64,000 bases of DNA from Lottia gigantea. Lineage: Eukaryota; Mollusca; Gastropoda; Lottiidae. The notes below the pieces were generated by a model. The model saw only the letters and a list, made by a program, of their open reading frames with translations, made no database searches and was not told the DNA's origin. The translations under genes and the position numbers were made by a program. Position 1 is the first letter of the stretch, and each line of letters opens with the position of its first letter. The stretch is taken from positions 2,756,377 to 2,820,376 of the forward strand of contig NW_008707617.1 of assembly GCF_000327385.1 (NCBI RefSeq), read 5' to 3'. Shown piece by piece: positions 1 to 12,455 of the stretch.

Positions 1-2
1 TC

Positions 3-3000
3 AAGAACATTTGTGATTCAACTGATAATGGCAAAACAGATACTACCAATCTGATTTCTGATTTTAACTACAATGCTGGAACAGTCACACCTAAAACAAA
101 TAACGATGTTGTTAGAGATCAGAACAATCAATCGCATAACGAAAGAGGTGAAGAGAATATGATTAACAGAATAGAATGTGTCAAATACAAAGTTTATGAT
201 CCTTGTGATAATAAACCTTACTTACCAGCTAGAACACGAAGAAAGGGTATGTTACGAGTGCGCCCAGTAACAATATCACAACCTACTGCTGATCATAATG
301 GAGACGCAAATTCGTCGTTATCCGTTAGTGCGTCCCAAATATCATCCAAGAAGTCGTTCCGAGTCAAGTCGGGTAGGAAAATTAGTAAATCAGGACTTGC
401 CAAGTCGCCTTATCTTTCTCAACCAGCCGTTGTTAAGAACGGAGCATTCTTTTCAAAACGTCTTCAAATTGAGAAATCGAAATTCGGAGGTTTTCGATCC
501 AGAAGTCAGGTTACTGACAATATTCGCAAACCAGACATCTGGCCTAAAGGCTTTATTGCCTCACCACCAAGCGTTTTAAGAGTCAAGAGTCCTACAAAGG
601 ATATCAAAGTATCAACTCCTCGTAAACGAAAAGAATCGCCAAGGTCAGAGGAAAATGTGATACAATGTGCTCAAATCAACACAGTCGTTGATACATCGTG
701 CGTTGTGCCATATAACCCAATACTCACGGCAATACCCTCGATTAATGAAAAGAGAAAAAATAAATCTTATCCGAGCAAGATGCATGGTAAGCGAAATGAT
801 TCAGTCACAGACAACTGTGACTTTCAGAGTAATATTGATTCGTCTATCACAACCGCTGTGCTAATTGCCAAGGGTATCAACCTCCAAGCAACAACCCAGC
901 CACAATTATGCTCATCAAAACATTTACAAGAAGACTTTTGTATAATAACTGATATCAATTCTTTAACCATTCCATCTTCTGATGTCGAGTCAAAAATGAC
1001 AGAAGAAACCCTAGAAACTAGAGAGGTTGTCTCGACACTGATCGAGAAAGATCATGAGTCGCCCGATAAAACATCAGGTGTTTTCGCACCCGTGCCGTCC
1101 TGGCAACAACTAGATCTTCAGTTGGATCCTAAGCATCCTTATGATGATTTACATAAAATATTTCAATTGCCATCGTCGTCTGCTGGTAAAAGTTCTACAA
1201 ATGTACCAGAAGATAATATCAGTTTGTCATCATCTAGTGTCTATACTACCTCAGGTAGTAATTCAGTAGCATGTGGTATACTAGAGAGAGATAAAAGATA
1301 TACTTTGACAGTTGATACATCTTCTAACACACTTTCCCCAACAAACAGTAGCAGTGTGTACTCTTCCGATGAAACAAATATTCCTATACTGGAAACACCG
1401 TCTCAGATTAAAATATTGTCAGAATCTCCGCCTTTGAAAGTGGATGGATTGATTGAAGCCTTGGAGACAATTCAGGCGACGGCTCCGAAATCAACGATAG
1501 AAAATATACTAACAGGTCATGATAAATACGTCGAGGAAGAGAAAACAGTTATTGACCTTGCTAGTGAGGTCATGAAATCGAACGTTATCCAGAATCAAGA
1601 GGTATTACCTTCTCGCCCTGTATCAACAGCTCTTGAAATGCTTTTGGATACAAAGATTCTTCAAGGAGACTCAGGGGATGAAGTAACCGTCGCTAATTCA
1701 AAGTCTAGTGATATTTGTGTTTGCGTACCTTCCGATACTACCTGTGATCAGCCTATTGAAAGAAATTCAAATAGACAATATATACAAATAGTAAATAACA
1801 CCTGTAAATTCAAAGACCCTGAACCACCTAAATCCACATATACACGACAGACAGTCAGCAAATCCCCATACAAAGGATCGGCATTGAAATTAAACAATGA
1901 ATCAGCAACAACCCAGACGTTGCAAAATGCACTTCGAAATAGCAAAGTACTGAATAATTCGCGATCACTTCTTACACCTGATTTATTAAATATTTCTCGG
2001 TTTCACTCCCTTGGCAATGTATTGGTCACCAACTCAACAAATGACATTATAGCACCAGAAAAGTCAGCCAAGATGAATATAAAAGACGAATATGGAGCTG
2101 CATTACATTCTGTCGCCAAAGTATTCCAAGAGAAAAGAGTAGAGCATATAAAAATAAATTCATCAATTCCACTTCGACCACAATCCAATGATCAAATACA
2201 TAAACCAGAAACAAACCAGTTACCAACCAGGCTAGATGGTAAAGATGAATCGGTACCTAGTCTTGACTTGGCAAAATTGACTAAAGAGGTTTCACGAAGG
2301 TCAGTTAGAGTTCAGTATGACGTAAAGCCAAGTAAATCTTTTGGAACTGGTCATTTTCTACATAATAAGAATGTGTCAACTAAAATGAAAAAAGGGATGC
2401 ATGTCAGACACACAATGCCAATTGCTAAAAACCAGTTTAATTCAAATCTCAAAAAGTCTTCTCCGAAAGTATTTCAGGAAATTGTGACCAACAAGTCATC
2501 ATTTAGTAAGCCATCTCTCCAGAATTATTTCTCTAGCATTCCGTCTGAAAATGATTATCACATTCCACCATCATCACCAAATGTTACTTACAGATCTCAG
2601 GATTCCGGTGTCAGTAATTCTGACTGTCTATCAGCACAATTTCAGTCTTGTCCAGGGTGCAAGAACGAAATAAATATATCAAATGTCAAACACATCAACA
2701 ATGTCTCGGAACCGGAACAATGTGATTCTTCGGTTCCTTGTAATTCGGGAAGAGTCATTCGACAAAGATATGAAGATGGTCGCATTTCTGTTATCAGTGT
2801 TCACGATTCTATTAACAATCAAGTGAGGCTGCAGGATGGGTATCATCGAAACAACTGTAGTCTAAAGCCAAAACGTAACCAAGCTTCCATACCCTTAGAA
2901 AATGTGAACCGACTCGAAGATAATCTTTCTATAATGTCACTCTGTTCTTCAAGAGAACAACATCTTTATAACAACAAACGGAAATCAACCAAATCAGATG

Positions 3001-3326
3001 ATAGAAAAATGGAATCTGTACACTACACAACAAAACATAATATAAGTAAAGACAAACTACCAGTGGCACGAGAAATGGTTAATCCAATTACTTCGTCTAA
3101 CGTAGTCAATGTCATCTTTCAATATGGACCAAAATATGCCAGAACTACAAATGACGGTTCTACGGTACCAAAATCAAGATATGACAACGCAGCAATATTG
3201 GCTAAGACTCCTGACAAACGACTGTCCCACTTCAAACGAAATACTCATCAGAAATTAAGAATTTGTATTGATTTAGTAGGCTCATCAGATGAAAACTCCC
3301 CACTAGGAATCAAGAAATTAGTTTAG
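3..3326 (+). CDS. 3' end of a large low-complexity protein gene, unrecognised
   Basis: One reading frame is open from the first complete codon at 3 to the TAG at 3324-3326, with no stop before the first ATG at 159. The coding exon therefore begins upstream of the window, and at least 1107 residues are visible. The product is rich in Ser, Thr, Asn, Lys and Pro, has many short basic and acidic patches, and shows no signal peptide, membrane segment or folded domain that I can name. It looks mostly disordered, like a nuclear, cytoskeletal or scaffold protein. A small CPGC motif occurs about 830 residues after the ATG at 159, and the C-terminus ends GIKKLV. An open frame of more than 3.3 kb in AT-rich DNA is very unlikely by chance, so coding status is secure while function is unknown. 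It is probably the large last exon, since the stop is followed by AT-rich non-coding sequence. Confidence 0.85.
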   Translation, partial: KNICDSTDNGKTDTTNLISDFNYNAGTVTPKTNNDVVRDQNNQSHNERGEENMINRIECVKYKVYDPCDNKPYLPARTRRKGMLRVRPVTISQPTADHNGDANSSLSVSASQISSKKSFRVKSGRKISKSGLAKSPYLSQPAVVKNGAFFSKRLQIEKSKFGGFRSRSQVTDNIRKPDIWPKGFIASPPSVLRVKSPTKDIKVSTPRKRKESPRSEENVIQCAQINTVVDTSCVVPYNPILTAIPSINEKRKNKSYPSKMHGKRNDSVTDNCDFQSNIDSSITTAVLIAKGINLQATTQPQLCSSKHLQEDFCIITDINSLTIPSSDVESKMTEETLETREVVSTLIEKDHESPDKTSGVFAPVPSWQQLDLQLDPKHPYDDLHKIFQLPSSSAGKSSTNVPEDNISLSSSSVYTTSGSNSVACGILERDKRYTLTVDTSSNTLSPTNSSSVYSSDETNIPILETPSQIKILSESPPLKVDGLIEALETIQATAPKSTIENILTGHDKYVEEEKTVIDLASEVMKSNVIQNQEVLPSRPVSTALEMLLDTKILQGDSGDEVTVANSKSSDICVCVPSDTTCDQPIERNSNRQYIQIVNNTCKFKDPEPPKSTYTRQTVSKSPYKGSALKLNNESATTQTLQNALRNSKVLNNSRSLLTPDLLNISRFHSLGNVLVTNSTNDIIAPEKSAKMNIKDEYGAALHSVAKVFQEKRVEHIKINSSIPLRPQSNDQIHKPETNQLPTRLDGKDESVPSLDLAKLTKEVSRRSVRVQYDVKPSKSFGTGHFLHNKNVSTKMKKGMHVRHTMPIAKNQFNSNLKKSSPKVFQEIVTNKSSFSKPSLQNYFSSIPSENDYHIPPSSPNVTYRSQDSGVSNSDCLSAQFQSCPGCKNEINISNVKHINNVSEPEQCDSSVPCNSGRVIRQRYEDGRISVISVHDSINNQVRLQDGYHRNNCSLKPKRNQASIPLENVNRLEDNLSIMSLCSSREQHLYNNKRKSTKSDDRKMESVHYTTKHNISKDKLPVAREMVNPITSSNVVNVIFQYGPKYARTTNDGSTVPKSRYDNAAILAKTPDKRLSHFKRNTHQKLRICIDLVGSSDENSPLGIKKLV

Positions 3327-3577
3327 AATGAACCTTTAGTTGAATTCCATCACTAAGATAACATTACACCATCTTCAATGAACGTCTCTGGTTACATGTG
3401 CGAGACTGACTTGTGCAATTGTGAGTGTAAATTTTTTGTACTTTATGAAATTAATGTTTATTGAACAAAGAACGAAATATTCCTTTCATCGTGTAAGAAA
3501 GGTATGATAACTTTTGTGGTCAAAAGCCTCAAATGCGTTGATTAAGAAACTCTTGTCTCATCTTTAAAAAAAGTTAT
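3327..3577 (+). other. 3' flank / probable 3' UTR of the upstream gene
   Basis: AT-rich non-coding sequence directly after the stop codon. I see no AATAAA in this stretch, so the transcript end is not placed. Confidence 0.35.
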
Positions 3578-3660
3578 TTTCCCCTGTCAGTGATGTAGGT
3601 CTGATAGCTGACATTGCAAAGGTGGCTAATCGTTTGGATGGTACGATAAATCGAGGCTAC
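3578..3660 (+). repeat. Diverged SINE fragment
   Basis: The segment has the CCCCTGTCAGTGATG motif followed about 50 bases later by a diverged GTTCGGATGGGACAATAAA block (here GTTTGGATGGTACGATAAA). These match in order and spacing the middle of the full-length SINE on the minus strand at 15238-15575. The tRNA head and the tail are missing, so it is an old partial copy. Confidence 0.6.
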
Positions 3661-3675
3661 ATCCGCTGAACGGTG

Positions 3676-5183
3676 TCTCAATCCTCCGCCGAAGGCGAAC
3701 CGCCTTCGCCATCCCGCCAAGTCATTTCGGACTCGATATTCGCGAATTGAAAAGCACGTTTTTCTGATGCAGGCTGCAATAAAAAGTTGGAATGTTTTTA
3801 TTACGTATGTCAAAACGAAACAAATCTTTGTTCATTTTCGGCTTGCAAATGTTTAGCAATATCACTATGGCGAGTTTAAACGTGAATTAAAGTAAGCGCG
3901 CCATTTTTTTTTTTTTTTAAATTTTACTTGTGAGTAGAGATTATGTCATCTACAATACAGATTAATACATTTAAATTCACATTACAAACATTAAACAACT
4001 TCACTCAAGATTGCGTAATGATTTACAACATCAATGAAACATACAATATTAATACATAATTTACCTTCACATGAAACATACAGAAGTGTCAAGTACATAA
4101 ATAATTCTAGTTTACTTACGCGAGTACTCATTCATTCTCATTCTAATCATAAATCCATAACCAATTCCAATTCAAATATGCCCATCACCTAGAATCATTT
4201 TTCAACGAAGATACCCATCACTCAATCAATCAACCAATTTCCATCCTAAGATACCTAGCATAGGACTACCGTCCGTAACAATCGTAAACAATTGTCCAAT
4301 CACCAATATTGTCACATACAATATATAATAATCTATTACGCTTTGCACGGATTCTCATGCACATGCATACTTACACATACTCACATGACAAAAAACGCAA
4401 ACATCAAGACACTAAAATAACAATACTTTTATAACATGATAAACATATCGACAAGTTTGGTCGAGCCAAATACATAAGTTTGGGCGGGCCATAAATATAA
4501 ATTTGGGCGACCTGATGCGTTTTGGCGATTAGAATCAATAATTTTGCGACAAATATGACCTCGAATTTTAAGTATTGCGATAAAAGTGGAGCATCGAGAT
4601 TTTCTTCTAATTGTCAGAAGAAGCTCTAGTAGTATGTTTCAGACTATTCTGACATTGTGGTAAGAGTTATCGTTCCTTAACTTGATTTCAGGCCTACGTT
4701 ACCAGTATGTCGCATCCCAACAAGTCATTTTTTAACAAGTGAGGAGAAAATTTAATCTTCTGATATTAAACGTTCTCCACGAGAGATCAACAAGAACTCT
4801 CACATTGGAATCACACGAAACAAAAAATGTCGTGGTAGATAAGCTAGCTGCTGAGGTAGACGTGAATAAAAGTAAGCGCACAATGTTATCTTTTTTACTT
4901 GTGTGTAGAGATAATGTCGGCGACTGCATTTTCGATCAAACGTTTGAACGTGAATAAAAGTAAGCGCACAATGTTATCTTTTTAAAAAGTTTACTTGTGT
5001 GTAGAGATAATGTCGGCGACTGCATTTTCGACTTTTATTTACGTTTCGTTATACGTAATCGAAACCTTTCAACTTTTTATTGCAGTCTGCATCAGAAAAC
5101 GTGATTTTCAATTCCCGAATATCAAGTCTCAAATAACCTGGCGGGGTGGCGGAAGCGGTAGGATTGAAGACACTGTGCTCCGA
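3676..5183. repeat. Inverted and duplicated repeat block
   Basis: The left arm (about 3676-3822) is the diverged reverse complement of the right arm (about 5037-5183). Both share a block containing the TTTTTATTGCAG and CTGCATCAGAAAA strings. Between the arms a second unit beginning CGTGAATAAAAGTAAGCGC occurs twice almost identically (about 4861-4938 and 4950-5031), and a diverged copy lies at 3878-3948. The left arm holds a hairpin with an 8-base stem (CGAAGGCG / CGCCTTCG, 3692-3710). The arrangement suggests a foldback-type or rearranged non-autonomous DNA element. I see no transposase and no clear target duplication. Confidence 0.6.
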
Positions 5184-5691
5184 ATGTTAATGATTTCTAG
5201 AAAGATGGAAATACAAAAGTGGGGGTTGCGCCAGTGTGGGTACCCCCACTTTACTTTTAAAGAATTTTAAAAAGATGATTTTTATACAGTTTTGACCCTA
5301 AATATATGTCAGAATGCATCAAATGCACGAAATCAATTCAATTTTTTCGAAATTTTTCTTGGGAGATCCCTCTCAGATGCTCGATGACACCTCCACGGAG
5401 TAACCGCATTTTAAATTCGGTCTAGACAGTTAAATTTGCTTTTACAAAAATTCAACTACTACAAACAACAAAATGTAAATCTAGATGTATGATTTTCTTT
5501 GTTACGTCCCCTTTATTGAAACAACTGGTTGTAAATAAATTTTACATAAGATACGAGTGGAAGAAATATTCGGAACACGGTAGGCTATAGATTTTATTTG
5601 CAGTTCGCATTTGAAACAATAGGTAATAAGCAGTTTTAGAATGCATATTTTGATAAGAGTTTATATTTCATGTTAAAGAAATATGTAGGAT
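5184..5691. other. Non-coding stretch, nothing recognised
   Basis: AT-rich sequence without a credible exon, RNA gene or repeat that I could match elsewhere in the window. Confidence 0.4.
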
Positions 5692-5840
5692 ACGCCACTT
5701 TTTTACCAATCGTACCTTAGTCTCAGAAACGGGATTTTTTTTTAGCTAATCCAATCAGTAATAGTGTTCACAGATCACCGTCGGAATTGGAGCCTTCAAA
5801 TCCACGTTTGTCAAGAATTATCCGCGAATGAAAGTTAAAA
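5692..5840 (+). repeat. Dispersed repeat family A, uninterrupted copy
   Basis: This copy contains CCTTAGTCTCAGAAACGGG, then AGTGTTCACAG and GAATTATCCGCG. The same blocks recur in the same order at 32112-33005 (+, interrupted by another element), at 24588-24705 (-) and partially at 19033-19100 (-). It serves as the empty-site reference for the insertion at 32183-32929. It is probably a short non-autonomous DNA element, because the 32-kb copy begins TTAA followed by AGGGAC. Confidence 0.65.
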
Positions 5841-7499
5841 AGACGTGTTGTCTTTTCTTGAGACACTGCTATATATAGAAAGGCATCTGTAGAAATAAGA
5901 AAAGAAATTCCTAGTTTGAAAAAGGAATTATGCAATTTTCGTACATTTTTGGTACTTCTGAAGACAATTTACATATATTCAACACTCAAATCAATCCTTT
6001 TAAAGTTTACCGCCTTTCCAATGCAGACAGCCCCGTCGTAAGTGAGAATTAAGCCAAAGGAAAACCTTCTTCAGTTCAGCAGAGATTGATTCATTTACAA
6101 TGTCTTTGTACAAAATCAAAAAGATTTAGATTTTGATACGTTTTTGCACCACAGAATTGTCAGAAATGAATTCTCTGGGCCTTTAATTCTTCAAATGTTC
6201 TGAGTACAAAATCTGAGCTCCAGCACCAATTCATTCCTAGCGACAGGGCTGGCTACTTATAGCGAGGTCAAGGATGAATACGATTTTTCGATGAACAGTT
6301 GCCCCTGATATAACTGAAAAATGATGTTTAAGTATATTTATCAAATGACTTTAGTTCAACTGTCATGTTATAGTTTTGTATGGATTTTGATTAAAGCTAT
6401 CACACTTTAATTACACGAAAATATATATTTTTTTAAAGAAGCCCTCTCGTACGCCCTTGGTCCGCCATATTTACTACTAGCCGCTGACATACTTGAAGAA
6501 ATATAGCCGCCGCATAAAAGCCTGAAAAGACACGCCCATCAGTCAGTTGATATGTAGACCTTTGATAATTTTCATTTCTGAATGTCAGCTATAACAAAAA
6601 TTCTGTAGAAGTAGCCCCTATTCTCAAAGTGAAAGTTTTAGTTATAAATCGAAAGCCGCTCCAACAAAATTGTATTAGAAGAACTTTTCAGAATGTACAG
6701 GGTACATATTGTGGATAATAATCAAAAAGTTCTCGTCGAAAAATAATAGTTCTTTCTTGTTTTTTACGTTTTTAAAAGGGAATCCGTAGTGCGCAAGGAA
6801 ATTTGTATTTGCGCGCGTCGATTATTGGGTCAAATATGATGACAGGGCTGTTTGTTTCATATATTACATCACAACTGTGGGATACGTACACCAACATGAA
6901 TGGGAGAAGGAATCCCTAGCCCCACCTATTCAAGACATTTCCACCCAAGACATTTCCACCGAGCCTCCATACAAACATTAGGATACCGACATCCGAATGG
7001 TGGTAGATACAGCATATGCCAGGGGCTTGTTATTCTGGTCATTGCACTAGCCCAAGAGGAACAACAACAACTGCGTCAGAGGGATAGGCAGAGTTTGCCA
7101 TACATTACCACATATGAGGGGGTAGTTACAGATATAGGACCTGGTAAGTCAAAGGCACGTACATTTTTCCATGCTGGAACAGATTGTGAGACAGTATTTG
7201 TAACTTTTTGCGCTTGATAACATCACTGAGTGGCTTTGATCTGTCGAACAAACGCTCCATTGCAAAGAAGTGGAAATTTCTTTGCCCGTTTTGAGGAAAT
7301 TTTTCACAGTGTCGGCTGCTGTTTCACTCGATAAGTGTGCCAGCAAGTCTCTAATCTTCAAAATGGTTTCCTGTCCTCATCAAAAATCCACCTGACGCAA
7401 AAGTGACTTAAAAGACATGTATTTGGGGCATAATTCTCCTTTGTGGCTTTGATAACAACAATAACAAAATAAAAAGTTAAGCACTATATTCTACTTTGA
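5841..7499. other. Non-coding stretch with one unassigned open frame
   Basis: No recognised gene. The frame at 6900-7217 (+) is open for 105 codons, and part of it is polar and Gln-rich. It resembles no family I know and is followed by a GGTAAGTC string at about 7142 that could be a chance splice donor. I do not call it coding. Confidence 0.35.
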
Positions 7500-7862
7500 A
7501 ATTCAACATGACAGCAGTGACCTCTTATAACTTGAATCCTTGGATTCCTTCCTCCAAATTATACAAGAACGGGTTTGTAGCTGACCTAGACTCAGAAATA
7601 TTAACACTTATAGATTTCTGATGGTTGCCATTGTGAAATTTTAACGTGGTAGCCCCCAAAATGTACAATTAGCCACTAAGAACGGGTTTTTAGTCGACAT
7701 AGATTCAGAAATATCGACAATTATATATCTTTGATGGTCGTCATTTTGAAATCAAACACGGTCACAGTTGTAGCTACTTGAAACATAAACCATTGCACTC
7801 CTAGACACTAAAATTGTAATATTTGCTGCTGAGAATAAGTTTATAGCTGACACAGATTATGC
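7500..7862. repeat. Diverged tandem repeat of about 115 bp
   Basis: Three degenerate units are visible, starting near 7570, 7682 and 7835. They share AACGGGTTT followed by an AGCTGACNTAGA-like block, a CAGAAATAT block and GATGGT(T/C)G(C/T)CATT. The third is truncated. They are heavily diverged, so old. Confidence 0.5.
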
Positions 7863-7870
7863 TAAACATA

Positions 7871-7898
7871 TTTATATATATATATATATATATATATT
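7871..7898. repeat. (TA)n microsatellite
   Basis: A run of alternating T and A of about 28 bases. Confidence 0.85.
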
Positions 7899-10264
7899 TG
7901 TAAGTGTAAAAAAAAAGCTAATATCTATATTGATTATTTATATGGATTATATGTTTAAGCCAATTTACTAGTTTGTATTTTATCATCTGCTACCAACAGG
8001 TGTTTCCTCGAAATATATCATTTTACTCTAAACTACGGTCATTCAATAAAAAAAATCTCAATCGCATGATTAAATGACTTTCAATAGCTTTCGAACAGAC
8101 GACTAAAATGTTGCAGATTCATTCACTTTAAAAGTCGACTAAGACGACATATTATCTCAAATTATATCCGTTTAATGCATTTATACAAAGTGCTTGCATA
8201 ATGGATAATACAATTTTAAAAATAAATATAGATCTGTATTCATTGTTAGCAATCTGCAAGAAAAACATACCAAACTATGTGTCAGACACGGACTTGGATA
8301 ACCGCCATGTAAAAGTCCTGAATCAATTTGCAGATCCACTCACTTTATAATAATAGTTATCAAGATATGTCTACTATCATTTATTAAATGTAATATTCAT
8401 ATTGGTGGCATTAAGGGTAATATATTTTCTAACTGTATCAGTAAGAGAAACGACAACTTACTCTGATTTTTAATTTTTTACTGATGACATTGATATTGAT
8501 CATAGCTGCGAGAGTTTTTGATGAACATGGGGAAGTGGACTCGAATTTTCTTTTTTTTGGGGGGAAATATGATGCAGACAGCTTCGATTGGGGTTGTAAA
8601 GAAAATATTTGAACGACTGTATACCTTTGCCTATCAAGAGTGAGGCATATTGGTACCTGTAAGGTAAGATACTCATTAATTAATGAAGGGAGGTAATTAC
8701 TAATATCTACACATTGACAGACAATAATTAATTATATTGACAGAGAATATTATTATATTATGACAAGTATACTTTATATTCTATGATTATTTTTCAATAT
8801 TGTTACAATTGATTGACATAGTATTTGTCTTTTCTGGAGAGAACCTGAGGTTTCCCGAATTTCTAACTTAGTTATGAGAGTTTTGCAAACTCTTCGAGAG
8901 AAACACTATTGTTATTGGCAGAGTATTTTCACTCTTTCTAGAACACATGATACTACCCCCCTTAAGAGATCCACAAGTATTCAGTTTGAAATATGTAAAA
9001 TATAATCATACAAATGGAATTCGGGCAGTGATTTCGATCCTTAAATAATATAAATTATGAAACATTATTATAGGAGAATACAATCGGGCTATCAATTTAA
9101 AAAAAATACAGTTATAGTATAGGATATTCGGACAAAGATATGATTTCATTTTTAAATTCCAAAAAAAAAAAAAAATGAAATCGGGCCGTTCAAAAAAAAT
9201 TATTTTTTAATGCCTTGCCCGAAAAACTAGCCTTCGGGGCTGACGATTGTTCATTTAAACGTACAACATTATTATTTATTTTGTTTAAAAAACATCCAAT
9301 AATTAAACTAGTTTCAAGGGAATTTGATGAGGTATTTCAAAACCTTTGAATGTATCAATATCTCGTTAATCTATATACAGTGTAAAAGGTTATATAAACT
9401 GGGTTTATAGTAATAGTAATATCCCAAATACATCAAATTATCAAAACCACATTGTTATGAAGTCTTAAAGTCAAGGCAAATTACTAAAAAAATAAGGAGA
9501 AAAAATGTTGTCATATTGGCAATTTCTAACTAAGATACCATCAACATCCCTTGGTATTTTACAATACCATTGGATGCTTATTGAAAGTCAACAGTCCTCG
9601 AAAGAGCCGTAATGCTTACAGTCTATCTATCGAGGGCTCCGATTGTGATAAAATAATAGCTGCTATTGCAGTCAAGGTATAAGACTAACTTCATCAACAT
9701 ATCATCAATTGAGCTTGATATCTGTTCATGCACACCAAGTTTCAACTAGATCAGATAAAAACTGGAACTAGGGCGACCGCAATACATCTACATTTCAATA
9801 TGGGCGTATTAAAATGATCAGGCTGCTAATTGCCGACATAATTTATTTGTGAAAGTAAACGTGCTAATCAATTCAGATTTATCTCGTATTTCAAGTTAAT
9901 TGCCCATTATTGAACGATAATTTGAATCTTTAATATTCTACTTGAGTATGCATCATAACAATAGGTGGGATAATTACCTCCTTAATGAGGTATGAATCTA
10001 AAATATTAACTTTGGAAAATCGAAAACATTTATTAGACTACTAATTATGTATTTTGATCTATATTTGAGTATCATATATCAATTTTAGATACTTTACACA
10101 ATAATAATAATAATTAATTGATAATAATATAATTTTTTTGAAGCGATAGTGTGCAATAGCATTGTTGTTAATTCTAAAATACTGAAAATCATTCAAAGCA
10201 AAAAGTTAAATAATCTTAAAATCTAATCAAGTAAGCAGTGTCATCTGGGTCGCGAAAGTCACCT
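7899..10264. other. Non-coding AT-rich stretch
   Basis: No exon or RNA gene supported. Around 9655-9850 there is a diverged copy of the core repeat described at 15576-16145, listed separately. The remainder has A/T runs (9162-9175, for example) and nothing else I can name. Confidence 0.4.
9655..9850 (+). repeat. Dispersed copy of the core-repeat family
   Basis: It holds ACCAAGTTTCAACTAGATC followed by AGATAAAAACTG, matching the ACCAAGTTTCATCAAGATC / GGATAAAAACTG signature of the tandem core units at 15.6-16.1 kb. The trailing TACATTTCAATATGGGCGT is shared in diverged form with the copy at 22.5 kb. The TTGCAGTCAAGG string near its start also occurs near 16235. Confidence 0.55.
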
Positions 10265-11100
10265 CTTAAATCATATTCAAATTTAAACACAAACCGACCA
10301 GAGAAAATCCTTTCTAAATCCAATTTTCTGTTTAGCCTACATCCCTGTGTTCTTAAATTCAAACTCAAGACCTCCGTAAGCGCAAAGGATGGCTGAGTGA
10401 GCGACTGGTTGCGTCTGCAGACGGCTACACACAGCCTGTAAGATGACTTTATTTAAGGCATTACTGTATGGGACTTTCCTCTCCTCCTTTATACGCCGAT
10501 GGTTTTGCGGAATTATCTCTTATTGACACACGTAATCACGTTCTGAGTTTGACTTTGAGCTTGATCGCAGCTGTAAAATGAATTCCGAAAAATATCGGTC
10601 AGTTGTCATTTGGCTGCTGTCAAATTGGCCACGTCTCCATGGCCACGACAACAATTAATTAATGAGCCAATATATACAGACAGCTGGTTTCAGACTCACA
10701 AAATCACTTTTTAATTGGCCTTGTGACATTTGAACCCGTAAATAAGAGGTTTTTTTTTTTACACCGTTTAGAAATATAACTCAATGCTGAGATTTCTATT
10801 CTTTCCGTTTCCAAAACGTCATCAACAAGTGAAATTGGGATTTCATTGAAATTATTTAAGAGTTGTGACATGAGTTACTTGTGTACGCAAACTAAAACTC
10901 AAATTCAAACTTAATGAAAAAAAAAGACCAGAGCAAATTCTATCTAAATCCTTAGCAAATCCTTTACGTCTGTGGACGGCTACCGACAGCATTGTAATCA
11001 CGTTTTGAGTTTGAGATTGATCTTGAGTAACGCTTAGTACACATGTAATGACAGCTTCGATTTGGATACCATTAGCTCGTTCGTTTGTTATTGAGTTTGC
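10265..11100. repeat. Pair of related repeat copies in direct orientation
   Basis: Blocks at about 10275-10570 and 10895-11050 share GACCAGAG(A/C)AAAT, CTAAATCC, an (A/C)GTCTG(C/T)(A/G)GACGGCTAC string and TAATCACGTT(C/T)TGAGTTTGA in the same order. The spacing differs, so indels have accumulated. The 5' copy includes a sequence resembling a tRNA-type box A near 10390, which could make this a SINE-like family, but no box B follows. Confidence 0.5.
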
Positions 11101-12455
11101 GTGATATACTGTCATTCAGCAAAATATACTGCCATTCACAGACATCTAATGTCACCATCCGTCATAAATAGTCTCAACATCTGGCCCTACCCGTTCCTCG
11201 GACGTGATATACAGATGAGATAACGACCCACTTTTGGGTTGCTAGTTTTTGAGAATTGTTACCATGTTAAGATCCAAAGTTCGCAGCCCTTGTACCCTAC
11301 GCGGTACCACAAAACACTCGAGGGGTAGGATTTCCCATTCTTTGTACATACTCAGTTAAGCCTACCTCTCGACTATATTTTGGTACCGTTTGTAAAAAGG
11401 ACATTGTAGAAAGTCAATCTTGACGGAACTAGCTTTGTTTATTTAAGGCGTAGAGCGCTGCGTTCAGAAATATCCATACTGACTCCTTTTTTTCAAGATC
11501 GCCAATATTGTGCTAAATGCACTCCATGAGATAACGGCAATAGCAAGATTTGTGTTTGTGTACTCAAATTTGGACTCAGACATTCATTATCTGTGGATAA
11601 TTGCAGGTGATGAGTAATTCTGAAGATCAGCAAGTTTAGTTTGACTAAATTTCCCCTTTATTTACTACAAATTACCTCTTTGTGTATTTTTTTTTACTTC
11701 TCCTCAAATTTTACCTCGGAGTACACATAGTGACAAGTTAAGAAACACTTTTAATATCGAAAGTACAAGGTCAGCCAGAGAAGATACGGGAGAAACATTT
11801 GAAACGTTTTGATTTTAAAGATGCCATGTTATGCATTTTTGCAGGAATGTCTCTACCACATCATAATGTGACATTGCATTGAAAACAATGTTACGATAGC
11901 ACAGACACAGGACGCAAAATTAGGATTAAAGTTGATAATAACGATTCCCTTTAATAACTAGATAGTCGGAAAAAGTATCAATTTCTGATTAATTAATAAT
12001 AATTGATAATTAACACGAAAAAGGGTAAAAAGATATCTTGAAATTAAAGTCTTATTTTCGCTTTATCAACATAAATTAAATGATAATATAACAAAATATT
12101 TCTTTATTTATCATCGCCCCAGGACGCTTCCGTATCAAAAACATTTCTGTATAACGACATTTATGATTCTGTTTACAACTTCAAGAAGCATTTCAACTAC
12201 ATAAGTCTGTTTTCTTTTTAAACTATATTTATTTGTAAAGCTAAATGTGATAAATGTGTCTGTTTACAGAGGTTATGGAGAAGTTTTGTAAAATAATTGG
12301 CTGTGCTACGATTTCCTAAATCATAAAACATGAAAGTAAATAGGCCTATATCATAATCCATACAATCTTGTTTTTAAAGTAGGCCTGCCTATCTTATAGA
12401 AAACAGAATTCCTAAATTCTGTGATTCAAAAATATTTGCCAAGTGCACAACACAT
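11101..12455. other. Non-coding stretch downstream of GPCR 1
   Basis: AT-rich with no supported exon. The last few hundred bases before 12456 should include the 3' UTR of the minus-strand GPCR. I could not place its polyadenylation site with confidence. Confidence 0.35.

Noticed and set aside
4732-5270. Short frames on both strands (4732-4957, 4995-5270)
   Set aside because: They fall inside the inverted/duplicated repeat block, and their similarity to each other reflects the repeat.
6900-7217. 105-codon frame as a gene
   Set aside because: No recognisable domain, no convincing splice partners and no support from neighbours.
10385-10435. tRNA-type box A (TGGCTGAGTGAG)
   Set aside because: There is no box B at the right distance and no cloverleaf. 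It was left as a possible SINE-like relic in the repeat pair.
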